DNA of 64,000 nucleotides from positions 3,009,743-3,073,742 of the forward strand of contig NC_088778.1 in assembly GCF_954871325.1 (NCBI RefSeq), read 5' to 3'. The notes under the pieces are model-generated. The model was not told the DNA's origin, did not search any database, and saw only the letters and a list, made by a program, of their open reading frames with translations. The DNA comes from Gordionus sp. m RMFG-2023. Lineage: Eukaryota > Nematomorpha > Gordioida > Chordodea > Parachordodidae. The position numbers and the translations under genes were made by a program. Each line of letters opens with the position of its first letter. The stretch's first letter is position 1. Shown piece by piece: positions 22,189 through 34,666 of the stretch.

Positions 22189-23373
22189 TTAATTAATACG
22201 AACTTCTTCCGGTAGTTTTATATCAAATTCTCTAATGAAAGGCATCCCAAAAATAAGGGAATTCTCCCCTTTAACTACCCAAATAAGTAAAAATTTCGAA
22301 ATATTTTTTACTTTGACTTCTACGGTACATTTACCTAGTACTTCGATTTGGATATGATTATATCCCACTAATTTATAAGCCGGTGATAGTTGTGGTCTGC
22401 CAATACGATTCCAGGTGACCTCATCAATCACACTACACGCGGCGCCGGTATCTACCTCCATAACTTGCTGCAACCCATTTATCTTCGCATCGATGGTTGC
22501 TTTATTTGAATATGACAGGCGAGGTGTCCGTGGCAGAATCATTTGTATGGCATGGGTTCTACAATCTTTCGCTATGTGGTTTGCCTTACCGCAACGAAAG
22601 CATATCACTTTCTTTTGAATAGAGTTAGGTTTGATACTAGGTCTATAATTATTATTAGGAATATAATTATTACTAAAGTGTTTATTATTATTGAATCTAT
22701 TGACGTTTGTATAATTATTATTTCTAAAATAATTATTTTTCGAACCCTGTGTTGGCTTATTTTTAATTATTTTATTAACTTCAGTCTGGGTTTCATTTTC
22801 CAACGAAGACAGCGCGATCGCTTAACGCACGGTCTCTTCAAAAGTAATATTGCCTTCGATATACTTTGACCGAAGTTCTTTGTCCAACTCAGGTAAGCCT
22901 ACTCCTAGGATAAATATATCTCTTAAAAGTTCATCAAAAGGCGGTTTAAAATTACAAAGAGAAAAGACAGTTCTAATTGAAAAGTCAATAATCATCTCAC
23001 TGCATCTTTTTAACGTAAAAAAAATTTTTCTATTTACGAAAATGCTCGAACTATCCTTGAACACCAAATTTAAGCTTTTTATTAAAGTATCATAATTTAT
23101 CATCTCTAAATTTATTGGAAAGTGAAAGTTCTTAATTTTGATAAGATTGCCTGTTCCGATATAGGCTAAAAGCAGGTCTTTTTTTGTATTTAAATCTATA
23201 ATATTTCTTACTTTATAAATTAACTCCAAGTTAAATAAGTAATCCTGAATATTTACTTTTTCTTTGACGAATTCTGGAATATGGAATTTAATAGGAACTA
23301 CTTCCATTGAGTCTTTAACTTTAATAGGAACTACTTCCATTGAATCTTTAACTTTAATAGGAGCTACTTCCAT
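22189..23373 (-). pseudogene. element B: gag, zinc knuckle and protease part
   Basis: The gag region begins with three tandem ~11-residue repeats based on VKDSMEVVPIK (about 23.28-23.37 kb). A CCHC knuckle CFRCGKANHIAKDC and an aspartic protease with DTGAACSVID follow. This is the 5' coding part of broken element B. Confidence 0.8.
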
Positions 23374-23434
23374 TGAGTCTTTTACTTTAAATTTAATAAA
23401 TCAAATAAATCTTCTCTAAAAAAATCGTCGCCAA

Positions 23435-23604
23435 TAAAGTGTTTTATTAAATAAGTAAAATAAGTAAAGTAAGAAAAAGTATCTTTAATACAAAATATCA
23501 CGTATATATATAATGAATTCAATCCTTCAGGTTATGTAATTTACAAACGAAGAGTTAATATTATATTCAATTTAAATTCAATTTACAATTACATTTATAT
23601 TACA
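23435..23604 (-). repeat. element B 5' LTR
   Basis: 170-bp LTR (TAAAGTGTTTTATTAAATAA...ATATTACA in plus orientation) followed by the target duplication CTCAT at 23605-23609. It differs from the other LTR by an extra ~11 bp, a few single-base indels and about two substitutions. Confidence 0.88.
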
Positions 23605-23689
23605 CTCATCAAAAGGTAAGATATTGCTATATATTATTTAGGCTAGTGTTTAAAAGTTAATTTCTAATAATCATGTAAAACAATTTTAA

Positions 23690-24400
23690 AAAAAAAGACA
23701 ACATAGAAGAAAAATATTGACTTTAACCTCGAGGAAAAAAATTAAACCCTAGCCACCAAATAAGAATGTGCACCAAAGAGTTTATTTGAACGATATTATA
23801 AATACAGTAAAAAGGGATACAGAGCATTTAGGAAATATAAAACAAGTCCATAAAATATTAGAAAAGGAGGTTAGAACTAGTATTATAAGATTTGTAAAGG
23901 AAAATTTACATCTAGGGATATATAAAAATGTAAATGGAATATATACTGACAAAAAGAAAATAATAGAAATACAAATACATTCAATTACAAAGATAGACAT
24001 GATGATCATATCTAGGCGAACTATCAAACATGGTTTATACCAAATCTAAATTATAGCCGAATTACACTAAAACTAGTAAAAATATTAAATAGCGTTAGAC
24101 TAAAAAAGATGAAAAGTTAAATTAAATAATAAAAAACAATATTTACCATTAAATTTTATAATCAAACCTCAATTTGATATTGAAAACAGGCGCATTTAAT
24201 CAGGATTTGAAGCTGTACTACTAAAACGGTGAATTACCAAATGCGTATGCCTCAAGAACTTTAGAAAAGGCCTAGTATAATTATTCTATAATATGCAAAG
24301 CAGCAAAAGCTATAAAAACACCATTATAAAATTGTTATTTAAATGTAACAACCCACTCTGCTGTTAAATGCTTAGGTTGAATGTATTTTTGCTAAAAATT
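23690..24400 (+). mobile_element. broken Ty3/gypsy-like relic
   Basis: Plus-strand fragments near 24200-24400 resemble an RNase H region (GFEAVLL, then a stretch related to NAYASRTLEKA, then NVTTHSAVKCLG). An upstream frame at 23768-24049 (VYLNDIINTVKRDTEHLGNI) is unrecognised and may be part of the same element. No LTRs were identified. It is old and heavily broken, and opposite in orientation to elements A and B. Confidence 0.45.
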
Positions 24401-24869
24401 TATAGATAAATATTGGGGAGGGGGGCTTAATGAAAAACATTTTAAGAATGTTTTATTATTAAATAACAACCATATATAATCATTTAATTGTATATTTTAT
24501 AAATGAATTACTAAAATCAAACAATCATAATTTATTTATATCTGTACACTGTGTTTCAATAGAACCTATACCCATTTTTTATAATAAATCTGTCAATTCT
24601 AAATACAATTTAATAAAATTATATTGATTAAGAGAAAAATAAATTATCAATGTTTTCTGCAAATTTCATCAAATCTATAAATAGGGTTTAAATTTATACA
24701 CATTAAAAGTTGAACAAACAAAATTTGACTTTCCAGTAAGGAAAAAATATATTTTTTTACTTTTAACTTACAATTGGACCAAGATATAAAAATATCAAAT
24801 TTTAGATTAGACCTAAAAACATTAAAATTTTAGATAAATTGGACCAAAACCTAAAAACATCAAAATTTT

Positions 24870-25099
24870 AGATTAATTTGAGTCAAATGTTGTTTAAAAC
24901 TGATGTTAAAAGCATTTACCATTAATGTAAAACATGCTATAAGGCAATCTCCCCACTCGTTAATACCACAATTTACAATATGATTCCATTCCTTCGTACG
25001 TTGCTGTTTGAGATGGTCAACGTCGCATGTGCGGTTTTTATAAACAGGTTCTTGATATGCTCTATATCTTTTAGTCCACACGATTAAGATTAGAGCCAT
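24870..25099 (-). mobile_element. Tc1/mariner transposase C-terminal relic
   Basis: A minus-strand frame reads VYKNRTCDVDHLKQQRTKEW and then INEWGDCLIACF. This resembles the end of Tc1/mariner transposases (typically ...DVDHLKQRLIEEW...QWRRRLQACI...). The catalytic DDE/D region is not seen and no terminal inverted repeats were located, so this is a short dead fragment. Confidence 0.5.
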
Positions 25100-25323
25100 T
25101 GGGGGGAGGGGGCAAAGATGGAGGAAATAAAATCTGGAGCTATTCCTGATAGCAGATCAATAGTTTCTATGGGCCGGTGAGCACTGTCATTCTAGAATAT
25201 GAATGGATGAAAATTCTTTAATAGCTATCAATAAGTGCTAATCAAGTACAACGCCAGGATAGTATGCACCATTAACTTTGACCTGTGCAGCCAAGACTTA
25301 ATACCCCGAATAAAAGCATGTTA

Positions 25324-25480
25324 GAAGAGAAGAGAAGAGAAGAGAAGAGAAGAGAAGAGAAGAGAAGAGAAGAGAAGAGAAGAGAAGAGAAGAGAAGAGA
25401 AGAGAAGAGAAGAGAAGAAGAAGAGAAGAGAAGAGAAGAGAAGAGAAGAGAAGAGAAGAGAAGAGAAGAGAAGAGAAGCG
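25324..25480 (+). repeat. GAAGA pentanucleotide microsatellite
   Basis: About 30 copies of AGAAG in a row with one interruption (AAGAAGAAG near 25410-25425). The long frame through it encoding repeated REEK is only a repeat product. Confidence 0.97.
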
Positions 25481-25499
25481 AATCTTTCCACCAGTGAAC

Positions 25500-26391
25500 T
25501 ATATAAAATGAACTAAACTCGGTGCATATTTTGGCATAGGTTGTTTAGTATTTATCAAATGATTTATGGTAGGAAATTCCTTCAAAAATCTTTTGCCCCG
25601 CAAAGTTTTATATTGTCTTAGAATTTTACTTAAACTCAAGTTATCTTTATAGAGAACCCTTTTTTTATATCGTCTGAAATGTAAGGTTTAATAAAAAAAA
25701 GTGAATTTTTACATGTTGGAAAGTTCGAATAACAGACCCTGATGATAGAATTTTAATAAAATTTTTAGAAAACATTGATAATTTATCTCTATCTCAATCT
25801 ATAAGTTATATTAAATTATTCTTAAAATTGACAGATTTATTGCTGAAACAAAAAGGGTATAAGTTCAAATGTAACATACTATATATAGATGTGATATCAA
25901 TAAACCTTTTAGCTATCTTCGAAATGGGAATTTTAAGAAGAAGATCCTAAATAAAGCTTTATGCTAACCTTAAAGGCAATTAATAATAGGATTAATTGTT
26001 ATTTAATTGTTTAATAAAATTGATTGTTTATATTGATTTATAAAAGATATATAAACTGACGAAATTAATTACAAAGATATAATAAAATAATTCATTGTTT
26101 TCAAGACCATCACACTATATACACATCTTACATAAGTATGATAAAAATTCTATCCATTTTTATATTATATATCGGTATCTTGATCCATTTCAAAAGTATG
26201 TTTTAACAACTCTGATCACATGTATTTATATTGCATTCATTTTAATATTATCGAAATAGAAAATCACATTTTTATTATGATTGTCATTTTTTTTTGATGT
26301 GGCTAGTATTAAAATAAATTTTATTCATTTAATTTAAACAAAACGTATTTAATAATAAGAAATGTACCCATAAATATAAACTAAAAATATA
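25500..26391. other. A+T-rich stretch, nothing recognised
   Basis: No gene or repeat family was recognised between the microsatellite and the left target duplication of the 24.9-kb element. Confidence 0.4.
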
Positions 26392-26400
26392 TATTATTTC
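26392..26400. repeat. 9-bp target-site duplication, left
   Basis: TATTATTTC, repeated exactly at 51345-51353, directly outside the outermost inverted-repeat bases (GGGCATGACTAAA). A 9-bp duplication is typical of Mutator-like and Foldback elements. Confidence 0.85.
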
Positions 26401-29002
26401 GGGCATGACTAAAGAACGAATTGCTATAAACTACGAATTGCCAGGTAAATTGCGAATTGCCATGACTAAACTACGAATTGCGTAAATTAATGTTAAATTT
26501 AGATAAAATCATGGAAAATTGGATGACTAAACTACGAATTGCCGTATATAATGTTATATTAAATAGAATAAACTACGAATTGAAATGACTAAACTGCGAA
26601 TTGCCGTATTTAATGATAAATTAAAATTAGTAAACTACGAATTGCCGTATTTAATGATAAATTAAAATTAGTAAACTACGAATTGCCGTATATAATGTTT
26701 AAATATAATGAATAAACTACGAATTGCCGTATTTAATGTTAAATTAAAATGACTAAACTGCGAATTGCCGTAATTTATGTTAAATTAAAATGACTAAACT
26801 ACGAATTGCGGTTGTTAATGTTAAATTATAATTAGTAAACTACGAATTGCCATATTTAATGTTAAATTAAAATGGCTAAACTAAGAATTGCCGTATATAA
26901 GGTAAGATTAAAATGACTAAACTACGAATTGCCATATTTAATGTTAAATTATAATGAAGAAACTACGAATTGCGGTAATTAATGTTAAATTAAAATTACT
27001 AAACTACGAATTGCGGGTGTTATTGTTTAATTATTATGAATAAACATCGAATTGCGGTTGTTAATGTTATATTATAATGACTAAACTACGAATTGCTGTA
27101 TAAAATATTAAATTAAATTTTCTAAACAATGACTAAACTGCGAATTGTCGTATTTAATGTTTAATTATAATGACTAAACTACGAATTACCAAATTTAATG
27201 TTACATTAAATTTCCTAAACAGTTTATCATGTTAAATTAAAATGACTAAACTGCGAATTGCCGTATATAATGTTAAATTAAAATGACTAAACTACGAATT
27301 GCCGTATTTTATGTAAAATTAAAATGACTAAACTGCGAATTGCGGTATTTAATGTTAAAATAAAATGACTAAACTGCGAATTGCCGTATTTAATGATAAA
27401 TTAAAATTAGTAAACTACGGCCGTATATAATGATTAAATAAAATGAATAAACTACGAATTGCTGTATATAAGGTAAAATTAAAATGACTAAACTACGAAT
27501 TGCCGTATATGATGTTAAATTAAAATGACTAAACTGCGAATAATTTATGCGTAGTTTAGTAATTTTAATTTAACATTAATTACCGCAATTCGTAGTTTCT
27601 TCATTATAATTTAACATTAAATATGGCAATTCGTAGTTTAGTCATTTTAATCTTACCTTATATACGGCAATTCGTAGTTTAGTCATTTTAATTTAACATT
27701 AAATATTGCAATTCGTAGTTTACTAATTATAATTTAACATTAACAACCGCAATTCGTAGTTTAGTCATTTTAATTGTTATTGTTTAATTATAATGACTAA
27801 GCATCGAATTGCGGTTGTTAATGTTATATTATAATGACTAAACTACGAATTGCCGTATAAAATGTTAAATTAAATTTTCTAAACAATGACTAAACTGCGA
27901 ATTGCCGTATTTAATGTTTAAATATAATGACTAAACTACGAATTGCGGTTGTTAATGTTAAATTATAATGAGTAAACTACGAATTGCCAAATTTAATGTT
28001 AAATTAAATTTTCTAAACAGTATATGATGTTAAATTAAAATGACTAAACTACGAATTGCCGTAATTAATATTAAATTAAATTTTCTATACAATATATGAT
28101 ATTAAATTAAAATGACTAAACTGCGAGTTGCCGTATATAATGTTAAATTAAAATGACTAAACTACGAATTGACGTAATTAATGTTAAATTAAATTTTCTA
28201 AGGTGTATATGATGCTAAATTAAAATGACTAAACTGCGAATTGCCATATTTAATGTTAAATTATAATGACTAAACTACGAATTGCGGTTGTTAATGTTAA
28301 ATTGTCTAAACAGTATATGATGTTAAAATAAAATGACTTTACTGCGAATTGCCGTTATATAATGTTAAATTAAAATGACTAAACTACGAATTGCCGTAAT
28401 TAATGTTAAATTAAATTGTCTAAACAGTATATGATGTTAATTTAAATTGACTAAACTGCGAATTGCCATATTTAATGTTAAATTAAAATGAGTAAACTAC
28501 GAATTACGGTTGTTAATGTTAAATTAAATTAAGTAAACTAAGAATTGCCGTATAATGTTAAATTAAATTGTCTAAACAGTATATGATGTTAATTTAAAAT
28601 GACTAAACTGCGAATTGTCGTATATGATGTTAAATTAAAATGACTAAACTGCGAGTTGCCGTATTAAATGTTTAATTATAATGACTAAACTACGAATTGC
28701 GGTTGTTAATGTTATATTATAATGAGTAAACTACGAATTGCCGTATTTAATGTTAAATTAAATTGTCTAAACAGTATATGATGTTAAAATAAAATGAATA
28801 AACTGCGAATTGCCGTTATATAATGTTAAATTATAATGACTAAACTACGAATTGCGGTTGTTAATGTTAAATTATAATGACTAAACTACGAATTGCGGTA
28901 ATTAATGTTAAATTAAAATGATTAAACTTTGAATTGCCTTATTTAATGTTAAATTAAAATGAATAAACTACGAATTGCGGTTGTTAATGTTAAATTATAA
29001 TG
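26401..29002 (+). repeat. left terminal minisatellite array of the 24.9-kb element
   Basis: About 60 degenerate copies of a ~41-bp unit whose core is ACTAAACTACGAATTGCCGT followed by ATTTAATGTTAAATTAAAATG. Variants alternate CTACG/CTGCG and GCCGTA/GCGGTT, and a longer variant inserts ATTTTCTAAACAGTATATG. A segment at 27546-27772 is inverted relative to the rest. Confidence 0.95.
27546..27772 (-). repeat. inverted ~225-bp segment inside the left array
   Basis: This stretch is the reverse complement of about 26780-27008, sharing rare variants such as TTTCTTCATTATAATTTAAC and TCATTTTAATCTTACCTTAT. The direct-orientation sequence after it (27773-27990) matches what follows the original (27014-27230). 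It is an inverted duplication, not a simple inversion. Confidence 0.88.
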
Positions 29003-29280
29003 AAAATATATCTTTGGAAAATAACATAATTATTGACCAATTATATTTTAAATATATATATATTTATTATAAATAATTAATTTAATTCATAAATTTACAA
29101 AAAATACATTCATTATTTCCAAAAAATTACAAAACTAATATAGTGAAATATTTCATAAGTTGTTTTGATCATCATGCTGGGAACCTCTTTAACTCCATAC
29201 GATTTTTTGATAACAGGCTTTTATGAATGCATTTTATAAAATATATATTTTGTGTCATAATTTTAAAATGAAAATGAGTT

Positions 29281-29520
29281 ATACCATAAATCCTTTTGTC
29301 TTATTCGAAGCTCGGGTAACTAGATCCGAATTACGCTTAGATTCATATATCAATTTCCTCAAATATTTTTAGCGATCATTCTAATAACATATTAAAATGT
29401 CATATTTTCTCCTAAAAAAATATTAGTGGGTAGTATGCCATGGCTAAAGAATCTCAATATTTCTAAATTTCTTAATTCGCCTCTTATTTATCTTGTACAC
29501 TATGTGTATTTAAATATAAA
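29281..29520 (+). other. possible decayed coding stretch near the left array
   Basis: Plus-strand reading gives protein-like pieces (NPFVLFEARVTRSELRLDSY, then MPWLKNLNISKFLNSPLIYL) separated by stops. I recognise no family. It could be remnants of an exon of the element's own gene or of captured DNA, or chance. Confidence 0.2.
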
Positions 29521-29741
29521 TTAATATCTATAAACCTGAAAAATTATCTCAAATTATTAAAATATTATATTACAAATATATTTTGCATTTAACATTAATT
29601 ATATAGAGATAACAGAAATGTTAAAATAAATTTAATTCTATAGGCGGGTGGGTCATATTATTAAGGTAAAATTTTCTTATTTTCCATCATTTGAAGATTT
29701 CTTATGCATAAAAATCATATATTATTCATATTTATATCAAA

Positions 29742-30000
29742 GATTTACTTCATGATTCAAAAGCATTGTCAGATCCACAAGTACACATATTTCCTTTACC
29801 TCTACACTCCCAAAAAACATAGTGTAAAACATTTCACTTGTCTATGACAAAATATTTTTATGAGCGTATAATATGCTCTTTTTAACCTTAAACGAATAAT
29901 TTGGAGGTAGGAAATATAAGTTTTAATATAACTCGAATCTAACATCTGACATATAGAAATTATTATATAAACTTCCACCTATTTTTGTGTGAATACTCAT
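29742..30000 (-). pseudogene. BTB-domain exon copy, minus strand (palindrome arm)
   Basis: The minus strand encodes KSILYAHKNILS and then TSEMFYTMFFGSVEVKE, the signature first half of a BTB/POZ domain (usually ...YAHKxILxxRSxVFxxMFxGxxxE). The arm is an inverted, diverged copy of 30225-30492 with a ~225-bp spacer. It has an in-frame stop and no partner exons on this strand. Confidence 0.65.
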
Positions 30001-30224
30001 TTCTTCAAAACTTTCCATAATTTTCGGAATAAAAAGAAATAATTTTATAATTTTAAGTTAAGAAGTGTAAGAAAATAATATTATCAATTTATTTCATTCT
30101 CTTCACTGAATACAAATAATATATTTTCATCCTATAGATGTCGGATTATATTAATAAATGGATGTCGATTGCAGAACATAGGCCGGCAGGTGAAGTTTAT
30201 CGCTAAAATAAGAAATAAGTATTA

Positions 30225-30760
30225 TCACAAAAACAGGTGGAAGTTTATATAATAATTCCTAAATGTCAGATGTTAGAATCCAGGTTATATTAAAGCTTAT
30301 ATTTCCTTCCTCCAAATTATTCGTTTAAGGTTGAAAAGAGCATATTATACGCTCATAAAAATATTTTGTTATATACAAGTGAAATGTTTTACACTATGTT
30401 TTTTGGGAGTGTAGAGTTCAAGGATAATTGTGTACTTGTTGAGGATCTGAAATAAAGCTTTTGAGATTATCTTGAAGTAAATCTTTGACATAAATAGTAT
30501 TTCAATTATACAATAATTATTTTACCTATCGCGCCAAGGAATATATATACGGATGAAATTGATTTTATAGATATGGATACAGATATACTTTTGGAAATTT
30601 TATATGGAGCAAAAAAGTATAGGCTGAAAGACAATCTCAAAATGTGTCGAAGAAATGAATAAAGAAGCAAATGATCCATTTCGGGCTTTGAAATTATATT
30701 TAGCATCAGCAATTTCTTCAGAAAGAAATATCCAAAATTGTTTCAAGGTATATGTTAGCA
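30225..30760 (+). pseudogene. BTB/POZ-domain gene fragment, plus strand
   Basis: Plus-strand pieces in BTB order: NYSFKVEKSILYAHKNILLY and SEMFYTMFFGSVEFKDN (about 30315-30430). After a gap comes PIAPRNIYTDEIDFIDMDTD then ILLEILYGAKKYRLKDNLKM (about 30526-30650), then in another frame EANDPFRALKLYLASAISSE (about 30664-30748) before a possible donor GTATAT. BTB domains dimerise and recruit partners such as cullin-3. The frame change, the stop after VEDLK and the missing ~8 residues before IYTDEID indicate a broken gene or exons badly delimited by eye. It lies inside the 24.9-kb element and looks like captured host sequence. Confidence 0.68.
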
Positions 30761-30935
30761 TGAAATATATCTGATGATAATATCAATTTTTAGTGTCTCA
30801 AACTAAGTGATATATTTAATTCAACTAAATTCCTAAACCTATAAATATAATACAAAAATTTATCACATTTTTTAATGATAGAAAACACAGCCCAAAACAA
30901 AATATTTTCCAATTTCTTATAAAACGGGCGAAAAA

Positions 30936-31142
30936 TTGTGCCAAATTCCTGATAATTCAAGCAATAAAGTTTATAAATTATCTAAGAACAAATTCGATCT
31001 TATTTCAGAATATATTTTATACTTCAATGGCTTAGATATTACACAATTAGTTCGTAAACGCAAACTTTTTCATGATTCCGAAATAGATATTTTAATTAAA
31101 AGATTAGATTATTACAGTTCTATAAATTGTTATGAAACCTAA
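30936..31142 (+). other. unrecognised small reading frame after the BTB fragment
   Basis: 68 codons including KFDLISEYILYFNGLDITQL and FHDSEIDILIKRLDYY. The composition is protein-like, but I do not recognise the family. It follows the BTB fragment on the same strand and may be a later exon of the same gene. Confidence 0.3.
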
Positions 31143-31246
31143 AGGAGTCAAATTTTGAATTCGATCAGTCCATTCCTCAAATTTATATAATTGGAATCGA
31201 GTTATTATCAATTAATTGTTTAGTTACTATAACAGTAAAATGTGAC

Positions 31247-31444
31247 ATGACTACTATTTACAAATATAATAAGGAAATTTGCGAGCTTAAAGAATATATA
31301 CCCGAAATTGGCATTTATATGCCATGCGTTTATACTATCAAGTTAAATGACGAATATATTTTGAAAATTAGAATGAAATGGGAGTCAAATAAAATAGTTA
31401 CAACGGTTACGGAGGTATATATTTCTACTATATTGTATTTATAA
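31247..31444 (+). other. unrecognised small reading frame
   Basis: 65 codons including YKYNKEICELKEYIPEIGIY and YTIKLNDEYILKIRMKWESN. I do not recognise it. The strand and spacing fit a further exon of the BTB-linked gene, but no supporting motif is seen. Confidence 0.28.
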
Positions 31445-34354
31445 AATTAGTTATTTTAAACCATTAATAATATATTGGCGTGTAAAAATTCTTGATTATT
31501 TGATTTTTATTTTCAATTTTAATAAAATATTTGCAATCATAATCAATTATTATTGAATTCTGATCTTCCTAGTAGTTGTAGAACAACACGTGTAGTCTTT
31601 CGAAAAAAGAAAATATATTTTAAAAAAATACTAAACTAAACTGACTACAATTATTAAAGCCAAGTTTGAAATGGTATTATCCTCAAAGATTTTTGATCTC
31701 TGAAGATTTTTTTGAGAATGCTTAAACAGATATTTTCTATATAAAAAACATCCTCAATTTTAACTTCAACGGCGTTTGCTACTCTAATTCTTTCATAATT
31801 GGAGCGCGTTTTTTTAAAATAATGTATTCCAGCATGTTTAAAATACCTATCTTACAAATTGTAGATAATTTTTGAGTCATTTAATATTCGTATAAAAAAA
31901 TCTATGGAAAGACTAATATAAATTATATTAATTAGTTCTTGGCAAAATTGTCTGACATTCGTAAGGTAGGTTATTGAAAAAATAATGGAATATATTTCCG
32001 ACCAGAAATCACTTAGTTTATGATATGGTGTAGTAAAAAATATAATATCTATGCTTGTATACTTTTTTTCACTAAAATATTGGGTAGGCCGTTTTTAAAA
32101 ATCTTCCCAAAAATATTTCAATATTTATAATTGATTATTCAGGAATTTTTCAGGCAGTCCCGAAATCTAAATCTATTGATTATGATTATAATAAATAGTG
32201 GTTTAGATTGTTAGTTATAAATATTGGTTTTTTAAAAAAGGAGTGATAATAATCAAGAAACAAAAAAAATTTAATTTTAAAATTTGAAACGAGTTTATAA
32301 ATTTAAGATAATTTATCTCAAATGATTAAAATATTTTATTTGTGAAATATACTTTGCATTTAACATTTAATCAATCACTGAGCTATTAATATTTTTAGAA
32401 TTAATATAAAAATATTAATATTAACATCATCATGTAATTTTATTAAAAAGTACTGGATCTAATAAATTGTTTTTTGCGATGTTCTTCTGAATTAAAATTT
32501 TTATGTAGCATAGATAAGACCCTGCCAGATAAAGTCTTTTGTATAAAAATTTTGAATCTAAACCTTTACGATTTTTGGTTAAGAATGGGGGTTTTTCTTT
32601 TGAACACAGCTGAAAACCATTGCTAGGAATATATGTATTTTTAAGTTATAGTGACCAAGGCAAATAAAGTTTACATCTAATCTGTAACCAATTATATTGC
32701 TCGTTGTTGTAACCCTTTTTTGGGATTGTAATATTTTATTTTAGAAATTAGGCACGATTATCATTTATTTAAATAAAATATATTACTATTCTCCTGAAAA
32801 CTTCTGTTTATTATTACAAAATAATATCAAATAAGTTTTGGAGGTCTATAAATAACTTTTTAAAATAATTAAAAACATTTCACTAGCGGATCATATAATA
32901 AATATTTTTAAAAATAATTATTTAAGGTATATAATTTATCTTTTTAACTATATATTATAATTCAAAACAAAATAGAAATACATCAGAAATTATAAATATA
33001 ATCATTTTATGATTATTCGTTATAGGCTAGCGCACTTTATTAGATCATTACCTCCACTCTCCTTAATTAATATTTCATAAATTAACCACGATTAACTAGA
33101 AATCTCCACCAAATTTATCTTTATAAATCTCCTAATAACAGATTTAAATAGATGTCTATATTATATTGCAAGAAAGATAATAAACTCAAATAAATTAATG
33201 GATAATCAATGCCATGCAGATAAATAAGTGGATAATTAATTACTCCAATAAAATTAGATAAATGGATTATTGAATATCCAACTGAATCGAAAATGAATAA
33301 ATAAACAAAAACAAAATATATTATGATGATTCTCTTCTCTTCTCTTCTATTGCCAGTTAAATATGTGGATAACGAACTGCAACCACCTACGTTATCACCT
33401 GACGAGCAGCTTTCCACTTAATATATCTTTATAATTGTCCAAATAGCGCAAGCCTCCAAATGAAATATATCCCAAGTATAATACAAGATATTGGATATAT
33501 TAAGATAAATTGGTAAAAAATGATGTGTATTTGATAAATATAATATATAACGAATATCTCTCGTAAAAATAAATAAATTATTAAAACCGAAGTAATAGAT
33601 AAATATATGGATATTAAATGTTTCCTCCTATAATTAAAAAATTCAATATGATTTCCAGAAAAAATTATAGTGTTTATCGAATATAATATAAGAATATCAT
33701 TATACAGACTCACCTTAATAGATTACTATAAATAAATTTAGATATTCATGAAGATTTCATTTATAAGTTGCTCTTGAAGATTGGTAAATTTTATATATCT
33801 AATAAAATTTTAAACAAAGTCATCTGATATTTAGAATACAAATCCAATTAAGAATCATGCTGTTATGCTATAAATCTTAATATATATCACTCACAATCCT
33901 TTTGTAATCTAATACACCCTCATTAATTTTTTTATTCTTCACTTTTATATCTAATAAAAAAAAATATATTATATATATATATAATGTTTTATCTAGCAAT
34001 TGTAACAGCCTTTCTCCTCCGCTCTACCGCCTTTTCTTTACTTTATCCCTGACTGACAGCAAAATATCCACAAAATCCATCTTTATAATCCTCAAATTAG
34101 CCGCCTTTCGCCTACACTTTATTGTCTTTTTCCTACTTTATCAGTGACTGATAGTAAAATATCTACAAATTTATCTTCTATCAATAATCGCACTTGCCCT
34201 TATTAAGTATAGCAGGATATAGTAGATTCAAATAAATTTATCACATATGATGTGGCATATGGATAATAATTACAATATAAAATTGTGATAAATAATATCG
34301 CCAATAAATAAATGGATAATTAAATCAACTGCAATAATATATGAATTCAAATAT
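31445..34354. other. A+T-rich interior of the large element; weak diverged repeats only
   Basis: No gene was recognised. Loosely related stretches recur: GATAAACGATCTGCAA-like words at about 33370, 34742 and 35268, and the pair 34010-34085 / 34095-34175 built on CCTTTCGCCTACACTTTAT. Confidence 0.4.
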
Positions 34355-34666
34355 AGGAATTATTATGTGATATTTCAGAAAATAAGTCTTGAGTTTTAAA
34401 GATATTCAAATTCTTAGAATATGAGAATTTTGTCAATTATGACTTCTAATATATATTTGATGTTATTATTAATTTTCTTTCTAATATCTTCACGTAGACC
34501 TGACAAAATATAAATTATTTGTCAAAAACATCTTATTAGAACTTAACTCATTTTCAAATAGATTTCAATGTATTTCTTCATGATAATAAAAATATTATAA
34601 TAATAATGTGATCCATTTTTGATTTTTGTGTACATCGAATTTTGAAAGTTTTTTATTAAAGCGAAG
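34355..34666 (+). repeat. ~300-bp direct repeat, copy 1
   Basis: Nearly the same sequence recurs at 34945-35260 in the same orientation. Shared blocks include TATCTTCACGTAGACCTGAC and AATGTGATCCATTTTTGATT, with about 90% identity by eye. Confidence 0.9.

Larger units (their letters stand above)
13047..23604 (-). mobile_element. Ty3/gypsy LTR retrotransposon B (broken), interrupted by element A
   Basis: LTRs of about 160-170 bp bound this minus-strand element: 23435-23604 (5') and 13047-13092 plus 19362-19476 (3', split by the later insertion of element A). The 5-bp CTCAT is repeated at 13042-13046 and 23605-23609. A primer-binding site TGGCGACG lies beside the 5' LTR (23433-23426), and a purine tract AGTGGGGAGAAC precedes the 3' LTR. 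Parts in order: gag with zinc knuckle CFRCGKANHIAKDC, protease DTGAACSVID, RT with FLDDIII, RNase H, and integrase with VSDNGTQF and SNGLAERYIRT. The family looks like the animal K02A2.6/Mag type. It is broken in several places (about five or more). LTR copies differ by about two substitutions and a few small indels, so it is young but older than A. Confidence 0.88.

Noticed and set aside
25285-25497. 70-codon frame rich in Arg-Glu-Glu-Lys
   Set aside because: It is the direct translation of the GAAGA microsatellite; no start context or domain.
26401-29002. CRISPR-like array
   Set aside because: The repeats are contiguous, degenerate and without unique spacers, and they recur inverted at 50.4-51.3 kb as terminal repeats; the DNA is eukaryotic.
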